The notes below the pieces were generated by a model. The model was not told the DNA's origin. It was given only the letters and a program-made list of their open reading frames with translations, and did not search any database. From positions 1-64,000 of the forward strand of contig NZ_PIZM01000009.1 of the NCBI RefSeq assembly GCF_002835465.1: a stretch of 64,000 nucleotides of DNA. Direction: 5' to 3'. This DNA is from Psychromonas sp. psych-6C06 (GTDB lineage: Bacteria > Pseudomonadota > Gammaproteobacteria > Enterobacterales > Psychromonadaceae). The first letter of the stretch is position 1. The number at the start of each line of letters is the position of its first letter. The position numbers were made by a program, and so were the translations under genes. Shown piece by piece: positions 37,444 through 46,396 of the stretch.

Positions 37444-37482
37444 TTTAGGAATCAGGATAGGTGCAAACTTTATCCTGTTTAA

Positions 37483-37806
37483 TACCAATGGAATTTAGAA
37501 AGTGATACCAATTCCGCTAATATAGTGATCAAATATTACGCAGAAAAAAGGAGTTAGTTTAAGGCGAAAATTGATGCAAATGGTTGTCCCTTTGCGAAAT
37601 TTTTAACGCTGAAATAGCTTCTTTTAACCAGTAAGATTGATCAGTTATTTAGTGGATTTGGTATGATCTAGTATTGCGCAGGAAAAATTTAAACTACCAA
37701 GGCGTGAGATGCAGAAGTTAGTTTCTTTCCCTCCCTTCAAAACTCACAACACAGGTAGGGTAAATTTTAACAAGTAAGACTGATCAGCTTTTTAATTCGT
37801 TTGGTA
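37483..37806 (-). mobile_element. Older miniature element (subfamily B) interrupted by copy 3
   Basis: TACCAATGGAATTT at the left and TTCGTTTGGTA at the right, with TAA on both sides (37480-37482 and 37807-37809), define an element whose inner sequence (TTGCGCAGGAAAAAT) matches the copy at 55.5 kb. It is split at 37503-37666 by a younger element. Without the insertion it is about 160 bp. Confidence 0.7.
37506..37663 (-). mobile_element. Miniature inverted-repeat element, copy 3 (nested)
   Basis: A 158-bp copy nearly identical to copy 2, flanked by TGA on both sides (37503-37505 and 37664-37666), sitting inside an older relative. The nesting shows that the family moved at least twice at this spot. 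Confidence 0.82.
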
Positions 37807-37878
37807 TAATTACACTATCAATTATTGACCTGTGCTTTAGCAGGTAGCGCTTAATCGGACTCAACAGGAAACACTATT

Positions 37879-39246
37879 ATGATCGAAGTAACAGATACTA
37901 TTGTTGCACAGGCAACAGCAACTGGCCGTGGTGGCGTAGGCATCATTCGAGTTTCGGGTCCTGATGTTGAGGCAGTGGCAAAAATTATACTGGGTAAGGT
38001 GCCTAAAGTTCGCTATGCCGAATACTTACCTTTTAATGATCATCAAGGCGATGTATTAGACCAAGGTATCGCCCTGCTGTTTAAAGCGCCAAACTCCTTT
38101 ACAGGAGAGGATGTATTAGAGCTTCAGGGACATGGCGGACCAGTAGTGATGGATATGTTGATTAAAGCAATTCTCACCATTAAAAACATTCGTAGTGCAA
38201 ACCCTGGTGAGTTTTCTGAACGTGCTTTTATGAATGATAAGCTTGATTTAGCACAAGCAGAGGCAATTGCCGATTTAATTGAAGCTACTTCGGAGCAAGC
38301 AGCGAAAAGTGCCCTGCATTCATTGCAGGGAGAATTTTCTCATAAAATTCATGATCTGGTAGAAAGCTTAATTCATTTACGTATCTATGTAGAAGCATCC
38401 ATCGACTTCCCTGAAGAGGAGGTTGATTTCTTAAGCGATGGCAAAATAGCGACCGATCTATATCAGATTATCGATAACCTTGAGTCAGTAAAAGCACAAG
38501 CAAAACAAGGGGCTATATTACGTGATGGCATGAAAGTGGTCATTGCGGGTCGTCCGAATGCGGGCAAATCAAGCCTACTAAATAGCCTTGTAGGCAAAGA
38601 GAGTGCGATTGTGACTGATATTGCAGGCACAACACGTGATGTGATGCGCGAACATATCCATATTGATGGTATGCCACTACATATTATTGATACCGCAGGA
38701 CTTCGTGAAGGTGCTGATGAAGTTGAGAAAATAGGTATTGAACGCGCATGGGCTGAGATAAAAAGTGCTGATCGCGTTTTATTTATGCTGGATGCGACAA
38801 CCACCGAATCTTCTGATCCGCATGAAATTTGGCCTGATTTTATCGATAAATTACCTGAATCCGTAGGGTTAACGGTGGTGCGTAATAAAGCGGATTTAAC
38901 TGGTGAGGCATTAGAGGTCACTGAAGATCATCATCATCCCGTATACAGAATTTCAGCTAAAACAGGTTTAGGCTTAACCCCACTTAAAGAGCATTTAAAA
39001 GATATCATGGGCTATCAAGGCTCGACAGGCGGTGGGTTTATGGCACGTCGTCGCCACTTAGAAGCCATTGATAATGCTGAACGTCATCTGCAGGAAGGGA
39101 AGGTCCAACTCGAAGAGTATAAAGCGGGAGAGCTGTTAGCTGAAGAGTTACGTTTAACGCAACAGTATTTAAGTGAAATCACGGGAGAGTTTAGTTCGGA
39201 TGATCTTTTAGGGCGTATATTTTCTAGTTTTTGTATTGGTAAATAA
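37879..39246 (+). CDS. mnmE: tRNA modification GTPase MnmE (TrmE)
   Basis: This partner of MnmG in U34 modification has 455 residues. The N-terminal tetrahydrofolate-binding domain starts [22 protein letters not shown]. The G domain has [12 protein letters not shown] near 223-234, DIAGTTRDV near 246-254, DTAGLRE near 270-276 and NKAD near 335-338. The C-terminus FCIGK is the invariant MnmE ending with its catalytic Cys. It is monocistronic here, separated from yidC by two nested miniature elements. Confidence 0.97.
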   Translation: MIEVTDTIVAQATATGRGGVGIIRVSGPDVEAVAKIILGKVPKVRYAEYLPFNDHQGDVLDQGIALLFKAPNSFTGEDVLELQGHGGPVVMDMLIKAILTIKNIRSANPGEFSERAFMNDKLDLAQAEAIADLIEATSEQAAKSALHSLQGEFSHKIHDLVESLIHLRIYVEASIDFPEEEVDFLSDGKIATDLYQIIDNLESVKAQAKQGAILRDGMKVVIAGRPNAGKSSLLNSLVGKESAIVTDIAGTTRDVMREHIHIDGMPLHIIDTAGLREGADEVEKIGIERAWAEIKSADRVLFMLDATTTESSDPHEIWPDFIDKLPESVGLTVVRNKADLTGEALEVTEDHHHPVYRISAKTGLGLTPLKEHLKDIMGYQGSTGGGFMARRRHLEAIDNAERHLQEGKVQLEEYKAGELLAEELRLTQQYLSEITGEFSSDDLLGRIFSSFCIGK

Positions 39247-39310
39247 CGGATAAGTTCCATGATAAGTAGTTAAAATACTATTTTTTTTCATTTCTTTGTT
39301 AAATTACCTT

Positions 39311-39329
39311 GATATTGATAACAGTTATC
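39311..39329. promoter_or_regulatory. Fur-box-like sequence upstream of the porin gene
   Basis: GATATTGATAACAGTTATC matches the 19-bp Fur consensus (GATAATGATAATCATTATC) at 15 positions, and a second weaker match overlaps it shifted by 6 bases. It is about 200 bases before the porin start. Fur is known to control ompU-type porins in vibrios; control here is inferred. Confidence 0.45.
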
Positions 39330-39526
39330 ATTAATATCGGCTTCGAAATTGAACTTAGATCACTTTTTGACAGAATTTGAAAGGTTGTCATATTTTTGTC
39401 ATGAACAAGCTCTAAGCTTCTTTTTGTCAACAGCGATGAATAGCAATTTGCTAATCGGTATAGCTGCTAAACATAATTGAACCGAATTTACATAATAATA
39501 ACTTTTAAATTAAACACGGAAGAATC

Positions 39527-40429
39527 ATGAAAAAAACTCTATTAGCTACTGCAATTTTATCTGGCCTAGTTTCTGCAACAGCTGGCGCTGCAACTGTATA
39601 CGATAATGATGGAACAACTATGAAAATCGGCGGTCGTGCTGAAGTTCGTGGTGAGTTTGTTGATACAGGTGATCAAACAGTTAAAGATAAAAGCCGTGCA
39701 CGTATTAACTTTAACGGTAAAACACAAATCTCTGAAAACCTAACAGGTTTTGGTTTCATGGAATATGAAATTAAGCCAGATAGCTCACTATCAAACCGTT
39801 ACCTATTCGCTGGTTTTGGTACTCAAGTAGGTGATTTTTCTTACGGTAAGCAAGATACTTCAAACGTACAAATCTCTGATATGACGGATATTGCATCTGT
39901 ACATTCAGGTATTCAACAAATTGCTGATTCTTCTTCAGATAAGCAAAGCAACACTTTCTTATACTCTGGTACTTTTGCTGACGCATTAACAGTACAAGCT
40001 AACTTTACAGCTGATGATGCAGATTCTGATGAAGATGCTTACGGTATCTCTGCACTTTACGGTTTTGACTTTGGTCTAGACCTAGGTGCATCTTTCTCTA
40101 GCCAAGATGAGTTTGATCAAGCAACATTAGGTGCTGCTTACACATTAGACAAATTATACGTTGCTGCAACATATGCAATGGGTTCTGCTGATGCAAACAA
40201 TGACTTCACTTCATTAGAAGCAACTGTTCAATACAAATTCACTAAAGAGTTCCGTTTAATCGGTATGCTTGGTATGGCTGACGTAGAAGATACAGATACA
40301 GAAGATTTCTTTGCATTAGAAGCACAGTACCGCTTCAACAAATCTATCCGTACTTACATTTCATACGCAGTAAACAATCTTGATGGTGCAGAAGATTCAT
40401 TAGTTGCAGGTATTCGTTACAACTTCTAA
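39527..40429 (+). CDS. Gram-negative general porin (OmpU/OmpC-like)
   Basis: This outer-membrane porin of 300 residues has a signal peptide cleaved after AGA/A near residue 22, giving mature TVYDNDGTTMKIGGRAEVRG, the porin start. Alternating amphipathic strands run to the C-terminus, which ends in the required phenylalanine (AGIRYNF). Strand segments such as ISALYGFDFGLDLGASFS fit a 16-stranded barrel, slightly short for the family. Biased codon use (GGT, GTA, GCA) fits high expression. The gene is monocistronic, with a Fur-like site upstream and a terminator downstream. Confidence 0.88.
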   Translation: MKKTLLATAILSGLVSATAGAATVYDNDGTTMKIGGRAEVRGEFVDTGDQTVKDKSRARINFNGKTQISENLTGFGFMEYEIKPDSSLSNRYLFAGFGTQVGDFSYGKQDTSNVQISDMTDIASVHSGIQQIADSSSDKQSNTFLYSGTFADALTVQANFTADDADSDEDAYGISALYGFDFGLDLGASFSSQDEFDQATLGAAYTLDKLYVAATYAMGSADANNDFTSLEATVQYKFTKEFRLIGMLGMADVEDTDTEDFFALEAQYRFNKSIRTYISYAVNNLDGAEDSLVAGIRYNF

Positions 40430-40455
40430 TCACTTTATTTATTAAAGTCATTATT

Positions 40456-40483
40456 AAATCCCAGCTTAGGCTGGGATTTTTTA
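40456..40483 (+). terminator. Rho-independent terminator after the porin gene
   Basis: A 10-base stem AAATCCCAGC/GCTGGGATTT with a TTAG loop and a T tract, about 27 bases after the stop. Confidence 0.9.
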
Positions 40484-40543
40484 TTTCACCGCTTTATTAT
40501 GCTCCACTCTTTAAGATCCTATCAATTAATACTTTTAAACTAA

Positions 40544-40637
40544 TACCAAAAGAATTAAAAAGCTTATCTCTTCGTTGAATTCTCATAAAGAGAAAAACAG
40601 TTACGTTAAATTTCGCCTTGAACTAAGTCACTTTTTT
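40544..40637 (+). repeat. Truncated miniature element (subfamily B)
   Basis: It begins TACCAAAAGAATT with TAA just before it, and shares CTTATCTCTTCGTTGAA and the AACTAAGTCA-type segments with the copy at 55.5 kb. The far end is missing. It is probably a decayed copy. Confidence 0.6.
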
Positions 40638-40722
40638 ACACCAACCAGATTGATGTGCGATAACAAACACAATGTAGTATTTGCCTTGTATAAGCAGTCA
40701 AATAAGACTTTATCTTGTATTA

Positions 40723-40881
40723 TACAAAATCAACTAAATAACTGATCAATCTTACTGGTTAAAAGAAGCTATTTCAGGGTTAAAAATTTCGTAAAGGGAA
40801 CAACCATTTGCATCAATTTTCGCTTTGAACTAACTCCTTTTTCCTGCGTAATATTTGCTCACTATACTAACGGAATTGGAA
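40723..40881 (+). mobile_element. Miniature inverted-repeat element, copy 4
   Basis: A 159-bp copy in the same orientation as copy 1, with slightly decayed ends (TACAAAATCA and GAATTGGAA) and TTA on both sides (40720-40722 and 40882-40884). Decayed termini suggest that it is older than copies 1-3. Confidence 0.75.
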
Positions 40882-40945
40882 TTATTTGCTATTGACCTAT
40901 TTAATTGCAGCATATAACCACAGGGTTGTTTTAAAATTAAGTTGA

Positions 40946-41134
40946 GAGATCAACAGGCCCTAGGCTTCTTCTTCAATACCATTGATATCCTTCTAAAATC
41001 TGTATATATCGCTCTATTGTGACTATCTGTTTATTATATTTAGCTACTGATAGTAAATTTATTTCAATTTTTATAAGCATGTACTGTCAATTGCTACCTA
41101 TTTTGATAAAGATCTTTTTTGTTTAAAAAGTGGC
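40946..41134. other. Gene-free stretch between miniature element copy 4 and the first CsrB-like RNA
   Basis: It opens with a short fragment of the second repeat family (GATCAACAGGCCCTAG) that is also found directly upstream of the second CsrB-like gene. The rest is AT-rich with no coding signal. Confidence 0.45.
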
Positions 41135-41152
41135 TGTAAGAGATCGACCATT
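41135..41152 (+). promoter_or_regulatory. GacA/UvrY-type upstream site of CsrB-like RNA 1
   Basis: TGTAAGAGATCGACCATT carries the left half and centre of the known response-regulator site (TGTAAG-N6-CTTACA type) found upstream of csrB genes. It starts 174 bases before the predicted -10 hexamer. The same 18 bases recur at the second locus at the same distance. Confidence 0.7.
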
Positions 41153-41320
41153 GATCAATAAGGATATCGTGTTTAAAAAGAAATATTATCTACCCTACAT
41201 TTAAATGGTTTTGGTTTAAGTTGTTGATTTTTATGTGTTTGTTTGTTTTGATGTTTTTGTGAATTACTTTTAACTGTTTTTGTATCGTTAATTTTCTTGT
41301 TAACGGCGTATTATCTATTT

Positions 41321-41734
41321 CGTAAACACGACGTCGCTTACAGGATGTAGGTAACATCGGATTACATTGTCAGGATGACAAGTTGGACATTCTCAGGATG
41401 AGAAGTGATAGAACAGGATGTTTTATCGTTAAGGACAACAAAAGGAACAAACTACAGGATGTAGTTAAGGAACACCTTTCAGGATGAAGGGAATATAATA
41501 ACTAGGACGGTTATTATTAGTCAGGATGACAAGTGAAGGACACCTCCTAAGGAAAGGGAGATGATTGATAAGCAGGATGTTTATCTAATACGGATGTAAA
41601 AATGGAAGTGCCCAATGGATTGGGAAGTGGACGCCTAGATAGGCATAGTCAAAAGGATGCGAAGCAGGGAGCACCAACTATCACGGATTAAGATAGAGTG
41701 ACTAAATTAAGGGCAGCTTCGGCTGCCCTTTTCA
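41321..41734 (+). ncRNA. csrB: CsrB-family regulatory RNA, copy 1
   Basis: This RNA of about 410 nt is predicted to sequester the translational regulator CsrA. More than 20 GGA motifs are present, eight in the exact CAGGATG form typical of CsrB. Several sit in loops of perfect hairpins, e.g. TTCTC-AGGAT-GAGAA (41390-41404) and AACTAC-AGGAT-GTAGTT (41450-41466). A TATTAT -10 element is at 41309-41314, and the RNA ends in a strong GGGCAGC/GCTGCCC terminator. No protein is encoded. The start is estimated from the -10. Confidence 0.9.
41711..41733 (+). terminator. Terminator of CsrB-like RNA 1
   Basis: Stem GGGCAGC/GCTGCCC with a stable TTCG tetraloop and a T tract. Confidence 0.93.
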
Positions 41735-41883
41735 TTTCCTGTAAAATAATTTTCTTTTCATATAAATACCTTCTCTTATTAATAACTCTTTTTACAAAAC
41801 TTATTTTATTGTACCTTGTAAGCTTTAATAATAATTTTCATTGTTATCCCACCTACTCATTTATAATTATGATTTATAGGTTG

Positions 41884-41986
41884 AAATTTTCGCAAAGGGA
41901 ACACCATTCACGTCAAATTTCGCCTGGGGTTAAGTTACTTTTCATGCGTAAAATTTAGTTCATATACTTCATTCGATCTGTATCAT
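41884..41986 (+). repeat. Degenerate 3' part of a subfamily-B miniature element
   Basis: Segments such as TTTCGCAAAGGGA, AATTTCGCC, GGTTAAGTTAC and ATTCGATCTG follow the order of the 55.5 kb element. The terminal TTGGTA is mutated and no target duplication remains. Confidence 0.5.
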
Positions 41987-42029
41987 TTTTAAAATTCCAT
42001 TGGCATAAACAATTCAATTGGTTGTTTTA

Positions 42030-42339
42030 TGAATGTAGCTTGTTCATTCTTAGAGGAATTTCTTCTAACGGATAGCAAAACGTCTTTTCGTTTTGCGTAC
42101 TGTTTGACGTAATCAAATAGAGCAAGGAACAGAGCCGTATTCAACCCGTCGGGCAACATTTTCAGACCATTTTTACTGCGTTTTCGCCTGCTGATGTGGA
42201 ATAACCACACTTCATAGGTTCTGCCTTGTATAAAAGCAAAATGGCTTTTTATTTTGTATTGCATGGTATTGACGAAGTCATTACAGCAATAGCCAACAAA
42301 TTGTTGCCAAAACAAACTCGAAAGATCAACAGGCCCTAG
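42030..42339 (-). repeat. Second dispersed repeat family, long copy
   Basis: About 310 bases that share both flanks with the shorter copy at 16.5 kb. An open frame of 108 codons crosses it on the minus strand, but the sister copy lacks its middle and no homology to a known protein is recognised. It ends in GATCAACAGGCCCTAG, the sequence also seen before CsrB-like RNA 1. It may derive from an insertion sequence. Confidence 0.6.
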
Positions 42340-42380
42340 TGTTAGCTAGATCACAACTAATTTTTAGCCTCAAAATAACG

Positions 42381-42398
42381 TGTAAGAGATCGACCATT
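42381..42398 (+). promoter_or_regulatory. GacA/UvrY-type upstream site of CsrB-like RNA 2
   Basis: Identical 18-mer to the site before copy 1, here followed by ACA so that TGTAA...TTACA forms an imperfect palindrome. Distance to the TATTAT element is again 174 bases. Confidence 0.72.
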
Positions 42399-42566
42399 AC
42401 AAGCTAGGGTTATCGTGCTAATTTAAAATTAATTTCACTATAGAAAAAAAACAAATGAATTTAAGTTATTGTTTTATTTGTGAATATTGTTTTTTGATGT
42501 TATTTAGACCGAACATTATCTGCTTATGAGCAAATATCTTATTGTGTAAACGGGTATTATTTATTC

Positions 42567-42988
42567 CGTAGAGAGGAGATACGGTTTTACAGGATGTAAA
42601 GCGATAACGAATCAAATTTTTACAAGTCAGGATGACAAGTTGGACATTCTCAGGATGAGAAGTGATAGAACAGGATGTTTTATCGTTAAGGACAACAAAG
42701 GAACAAACTACAGGATGTAGTTAAGGAACACCTTTCAGGATGAAGGGAATATAATAACTAGGATGGTTATTATTAGTCAGGATGACAAGTGAAGGACACC
42801 TCCTAAGGAAAGGGAGATGATTGATAAACATGACGTTTATCTTATACGGATGTATAAAAGGAAGAACCCAAAGGAATGGGAAGTGGATGCCTTGAAGGCA
42901 ATTAGTCAAACGGATGTAAGCAGGGAGCATCAACTATCACGGATTGGATAGAGTGACTAAAATTAGGGCAGCTTAGGCTGCCCTTTCC
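42567..42988 (+). ncRNA. csrB: CsrB-family regulatory RNA, copy 2
   Basis: A near-duplicate of copy 1. The block from the second CAGGATG to the AAAGGGAGATGATTGATAA segment is almost identical (one base deleted, few substitutions), while the 5' and 3' thirds diverge. One hairpin has changed from GCAGGATGT to ACATGACGT, losing a GGA while keeping its ATAAAC/GTTTAT stem. A TATTAT -10 is at 42555-42560. It is likely a CsrA-binding RNA like copy 1. Confidence 0.9.
42965..42988 (+). terminator. Terminator of CsrB-like RNA 2
   Basis: Stem AGGGCAGC/GCTGCCCT with a TTAG loop and a short T run. Confidence 0.92.
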
Positions 42989-43035
42989 TTTGCCTGAAAG
43001 AAAATAATTTCCCCTATAAACACCTCTTTAATACT

Positions 43036-43917
43036 TTATTTTAACTGTTTATTTAAACTATCCTGTAGCCGTTCGTATTCAAATTGAAACCCTGCTTGTA
43101 AAAGCTTTTGTGGCTTAACCCTTGTACTTGCGAGTAATAGCTCTTTTCCCATTTCTCCAAAGAGTATGTTGACCATAAAAGCGGGCAGTGGAAATAGGCA
43201 GGGACGTGATAATTGCTTGCTCAATGCTTTGCTGAAAGTCTGATTGTCAACAGGGTTAGGAGAAACCAGATTAATCGGACCGGTTAATGTTTCATGTTGG
43301 ATAATGAACTGAATAGCATGACAAAAATCATTAATGTCTATCCAACTCATATACTGTTCACCAGAGCCTATTTTTCCACCTAAGCCAAATTTAAATGCAG
43401 GCAACATTTTAGGTAATGCCCCACCTGCTTTACTTAACACGATACCTGTACGAATTTTTACTAAACGAGTATCGGATGATTCGATTGCACTACAACTAGC
43501 CTCCCACTGTTCCGCAAGTTGAGAAACAAAGTCTTCACCAACTTTACTGGTTTCATCTAGAGGTTGTGAGCCTCTTTCCCCATAAAAACCAATAGCTGAG
43601 GCATTAATGAATAATGATGGAGGATTATTTTTAAATTGTTCAGTAATAAGTTGTGTTGTTTCGATACGGCTACGTATGAGTTGTTGTTTTCTTTTCTCAT
43701 TCCAACGACCATCAGCAATGTTCTCACCTGCTAAATTGATAATGATATCGGGGTGGGAAAACTGTTTTAAATGGAAGCATAGTGGGCTAATCATCCAATA
43801 AGGCTGATGATCTTGTTTGTGGCGGAGCAAACGTCCAACCTCATAACCTTGTTTTTCTAAGTAGGGAACTAATGCACTGCCAATTAAACCAGAGGAACCA
43901 ATTATTAATATTTTCAT
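43036..43917 (-). CDS. TIGR01777-family NAD(P)-binding epimerase-like protein (YfcH type)
   Basis: This is an extended short-chain dehydrogenase/epimerase of 293 residues. The Rossmann motif GSSGLIGSALVPYL is at residues 7-20 and NLAGENIADGRW near 61-72. INASAIGFYG near 104-113 has the active-site Tyr, and the family C-terminal domain (PLPAFMVNILFGEMGKELLLAS) is complete. The physiological substrate of this family is unknown. It stands alone. Confidence 0.85.
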   Translation of the reverse strand: MKILIIGSSGLIGSALVPYLEKQGYEVGRLLRHKQDHQPYWMISPLCFHLKQFSHPDIIINLAGENIADGRWNEKRKQQLIRSRIETTQLITEQFKNNPPSLFINASAIGFYGERGSQPLDETSKVGEDFVSQLAEQWEASCSAIESSDTRLVKIRTGIVLSKAGGALPKMLPAFKFGLGGKIGSGEQYMSWIDINDFCHAIQFIIQHETLTGPINLVSPNPVDNQTFSKALSKQLSRPCLFPLPAFMVNILFGEMGKELLLASTRVKPQKLLQAGFQFEYERLQDSLNKQLK

Positions 43918-44074
43918 GTTATTTTCTCCGTCTCATGGCAAGTCTATACCTATTTACAAATATACGTGCTTAATCTGTAAAAAGATCAGCATATGCTTTT
44001 ATAAAGCGCCTTGATTGGGCGCCTCGTTAAGTTAGAATGCCTGTTTATTCTGACAGATACAGGCTAACCCTTTC

Positions 44075-44650
44075 ATGCTATTGATGATCGATAACTACGA
44101 TTCTTTCACTTATAACTTAGTTCAATACTTTGGAGAATTAAAACAAGATGTTATCGTAAAAAGAAACGATCAAATTAGTCTGCGGGAGATCGCCGACTTA
44201 CAACCTGAGCACCTAGTTATCTCGCCAGGTCCTTGTACGCCAAATGAAGCAGGTATTTCATTAGCTGCAATTGAGCGTTTTGCTGGTGAAATACCATTAT
44301 TAGGAGTGTGCCTAGGGCATCAAAGTATCGCTCAAGTATTTGGTGGGGATGTAGTGCGTGCAAAGCAAGTTAAACATGGTAAAAATTCGCTCATCGAGCA
44401 TGATGGTAAAGGAGTTTTTTATGGCCTTAATAATCCATTAGATGTGACCCGATACCATAGTCTAGTGGTAAAACCTGAGACATTACCTGACTGCTTTGAA
44501 ATCAGTGCAACGGTTGTTGAAAGTAATGAAATTATGGCAATTAGGCATAAAAGCTTAGCACTGGAAGGGGTACAATTTCATCCTGAAAGTATTATGTCTG
44601 AGCAAGGGTTACAGCTCCTCCAGAACTTTATTCAACAAGTTAAAATTTAA
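44075..44650 (+). CDS. pabA: Aminodeoxychorismate/anthranilate synthase glutamine amidotransferase (PabA type)
   Basis: This class I glutamine amidotransferase supplies ammonia for folate (PabB) or tryptophan (TrpE). It begins [22 protein letters not shown], the signature of the group. The nucleophile is Cys79 in [10 protein letters not shown], with the His/Glu pair in FHPES near residue 168. The 191 residues fit PabA. Location just upstream of argD, as in vibrios, favours PabA over TrpG; neither pabB nor trpE is in the window. Confidence 0.88.
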   Translation: MLLMIDNYDSFTYNLVQYFGELKQDVIVKRNDQISLREIADLQPEHLVISPGPCTPNEAGISLAAIERFAGEIPLLGVCLGHQSIAQVFGGDVVRAKQVKHGKNSLIEHDGKGVFYGLNNPLDVTRYHSLVVKPETLPDCFEISATVVESNEIMAIRHKSLALEGVQFHPESIMSEQGLQLLQNFIQQVKI

Positions 44651-44682
44651 CTTGGTCCCATTTATACATTTGTTAGCTCAAG

Positions 44683-44706
44683 CTTGCCCCATAGGGCAAG
44701 TTAAAT
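44683..44706 (+). terminator. Possible weak terminator after pabA
   Basis: CTTGCCC/GGGCAAG with a CATA loop lies 30 bases after the stop, followed by TTAAATT rather than a clean T tract, so termination may be partial. Confidence 0.45.
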
Positions 44707-44874
44707 TGCACCAATCTGTTTTGTTATAAAATATCTATGTTGAATAACGACCCTTCAATTTTATGCCTAGCATGTTGGCACAATTTTTCTTGCTGACTTT
44801 GAATCTTGAAGTATCATGGGTATTTCATTAGCTGTTAATTTATATCTTTTCAATCATTTAAAAAGGATCTTCTT

Positions 44875-46089
44875 ATGTCAAACACACAAATCACTCGTCC
44901 GCTTTTTGATCAATTAATGGTGCCAAATTATGCGCCACTATCTATGATCCCGGTACGTGGTGAAGGCTCTCGAGTGTGGGACCAAGAAGATAACGAGTAT
45001 TTAGATTTAACTGGTGGCATCGCAGTTAATGCATTGGGTCACGCACACCCAGAATTAGTTGATGCGTTAACAGTACAAGCACAGAAGCTTTGGCATGTGA
45101 GTAATATTTATACCAATGAGCCTGCATTACAATTAGCACAAAAGTTAGTGGATAATACTTTTGCAGAAAAAGTGTTTTTTGCCAATTCGGGTGCTGAAGC
45201 GAACGAAGCTGCACTAAAACTCGCTCGTCGTTATGCACAGGATAATTTCAGTGCCGATAAAACCGAGATTATTGCTTTCTACCAAGGTTTTCATGGTCGT
45301 ACATTTTTTACTGTTACGGCGGGTGGACAGTCAACCTACTCTGATGGTTTTGGTCCTAAGCCAGGCGATATCACTCATCTTGAATATAATGATTTAACTG
45401 CCTTAGAAGCTGCTATTTCTGATAAAACCTGTGCGGTTATTTTAGAGCCATTGCAAGGTGAAGGTGGCGTATTACCAATATGTAATCAGTTTGCTATTGC
45501 AGTACGTGCTTTATGTAATAAACATAATGCGTTAATGATTTTAGATGAAGTGCAAACAGGAATGGGCCGTACTGGGCACTTGTTTGCTTATATGGGACTT
45601 GATGTTGTGCCTGACGTAGTCACTTCGGCAAAAGCATTAGGGGCAGGTTTTCCAATCTCTGCGATGTTAACGACGACTAAATTGGCAAGTTGCTTAACGG
45701 TTGGAACACATGGGACTACCTTTGGTGGTAATCCACTTGCTTGTGCGGTAGCAAGCAAAGCATTTGATCTTATCAATACGCCAGAAATGCTTAATGGTGT
45801 TAAACAGAAAGAACAGTTATTGCGTAGTTTATTAACTGATATTAATCAGCAATTTAATGTGTTCGAAGAGATACGTGGTGCAGGTTTATTATTGGGTGCG
45901 GTTCTAAATGAACAATATCAAGGGCGCGCTAAAGACTTCTTCTTAGCAAGTGCTGAGCAAGGTTTACTAGTATTAGTCGCAGGTGCAAATGTGATTCGTT
46001 TTGCTCCGGCTTTAAACATTAGTGAAGATGAGATCAAACTTGCAATGATTAAATTCGGTACAGCAGTAAAGAAAGTTGTTTCTGCTTAG
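44875..46089 (+). CDS. argD: Acetylornithine/succinyldiaminopimelate aminotransferase
   Basis: A PLP-dependent class III aminotransferase of 404 residues that works in arginine (and lysine) biosynthesis or, as AstC, in arginine catabolism. The PLP lysine is Lys253 in [10 protein letters not shown], with [13 protein letters not shown] near 222-234 and [18 protein letters not shown] near 101-118. The catabolic astA/astD genes are not downstream, which favours ArgD, but activity alone cannot separate the two. AAAAGGA lies before the ATG. Confidence 0.9.
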   Translation: MSNTQITRPLFDQLMVPNYAPLSMIPVRGEGSRVWDQEDNEYLDLTGGIAVNALGHAHPELVDALTVQAQKLWHVSNIYTNEPALQLAQKLVDNTFAEKVFFANSGAEANEAALKLARRYAQDNFSADKTEIIAFYQGFHGRTFFTVTAGGQSTYSDGFGPKPGDITHLEYNDLTALEAAISDKTCAVILEPLQGEGGVLPICNQFAIAVRALCNKHNALMILDEVQTGMGRTGHLFAYMGLDVVPDVVTSAKALGAGFPISAMLTTTKLASCLTVGTHGTTFGGNPLACAVASKAFDLINTPEMLNGVKQKEQLLRSLLTDINQQFNVFEEIRGAGLLLGAVLNEQYQGRAKDFFLASAEQGLLVLVAGANVIRFAPALNISEDEIKLAMIKFGTAVKKVVSA

Positions 46090-46132
46090 CAGGTCGTTAT
46101 TTAGCTGAATATGGTGACGGCCCAACAAAGGA

Positions 46133-46291
46133 TTGTTGATATTGCAGGGTGTCATCAAGCATGAAGATACATCTGCATTTTTAACGGATCTAGGTATAAT
46201 GTCTGACAATTGTCGTGATGGACTATTATTAGTGACTAGCGACACAAAGAATTTTGTAATTATTCCAGGTTTAAACCCTATTCATTGTTAA
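46133..46291 (+). CDS. Possible small or decayed gene between argD and glpX
   Basis: A 52-codon frame starting at TTG reads LLILQGVIKHEDTSAFL and later DGLLLVTSDTKNFVIIPGL, which looks protein-like but matches no family I recognise. There is no ATG and no good ribosome-binding site. It may be the remnant of a longer gene. Confidence 0.25.
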   Translation: MLILQGVIKHEDTSAFLTDLGIMSDNCRDGLLLVTSDTKNFVIIPGLNPIHC

Positions 46292-46396
46292 TAGTCTCTC
46301 TATAGATTGACTATGTTGAGCATTGCGTAACTGGGTTAACCTTGAGCATTTACGGTATATTTTGAAAAACAGATTTTCGAATTGGGAGCTCAAATA

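Noticed and set aside
41698-41958. Plus-strand frame after CsrB-like RNA 1
   Set aside because: It begins inside the RNA's terminator and runs into a degenerate miniature element; composition is non-coding.
41989-42315. Minus-strand frame of 108 codons as a gene
   Set aside because: It lies wholly in the second repeat family; the sister copy at 16.5 kb lacks its middle, and no ribosome-binding site or known family supports it.
42721-42933. Minus-strand frame across CsrB-like RNA 2
   Set aside because: It is the antisense of a highly structured GGA-rich RNA, and copy 1 does not keep the frame.
43996-44030. GCGCC...GGCGC hairpin before pabA as a terminator or attenuator
   Set aside because: Short imperfect stem without T tract; not enough to call.
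46012-46245. Minus-strand frame overlapping the argD end
   Set aside because: It overlaps a well-supported gene on the other strand and has no start signal.
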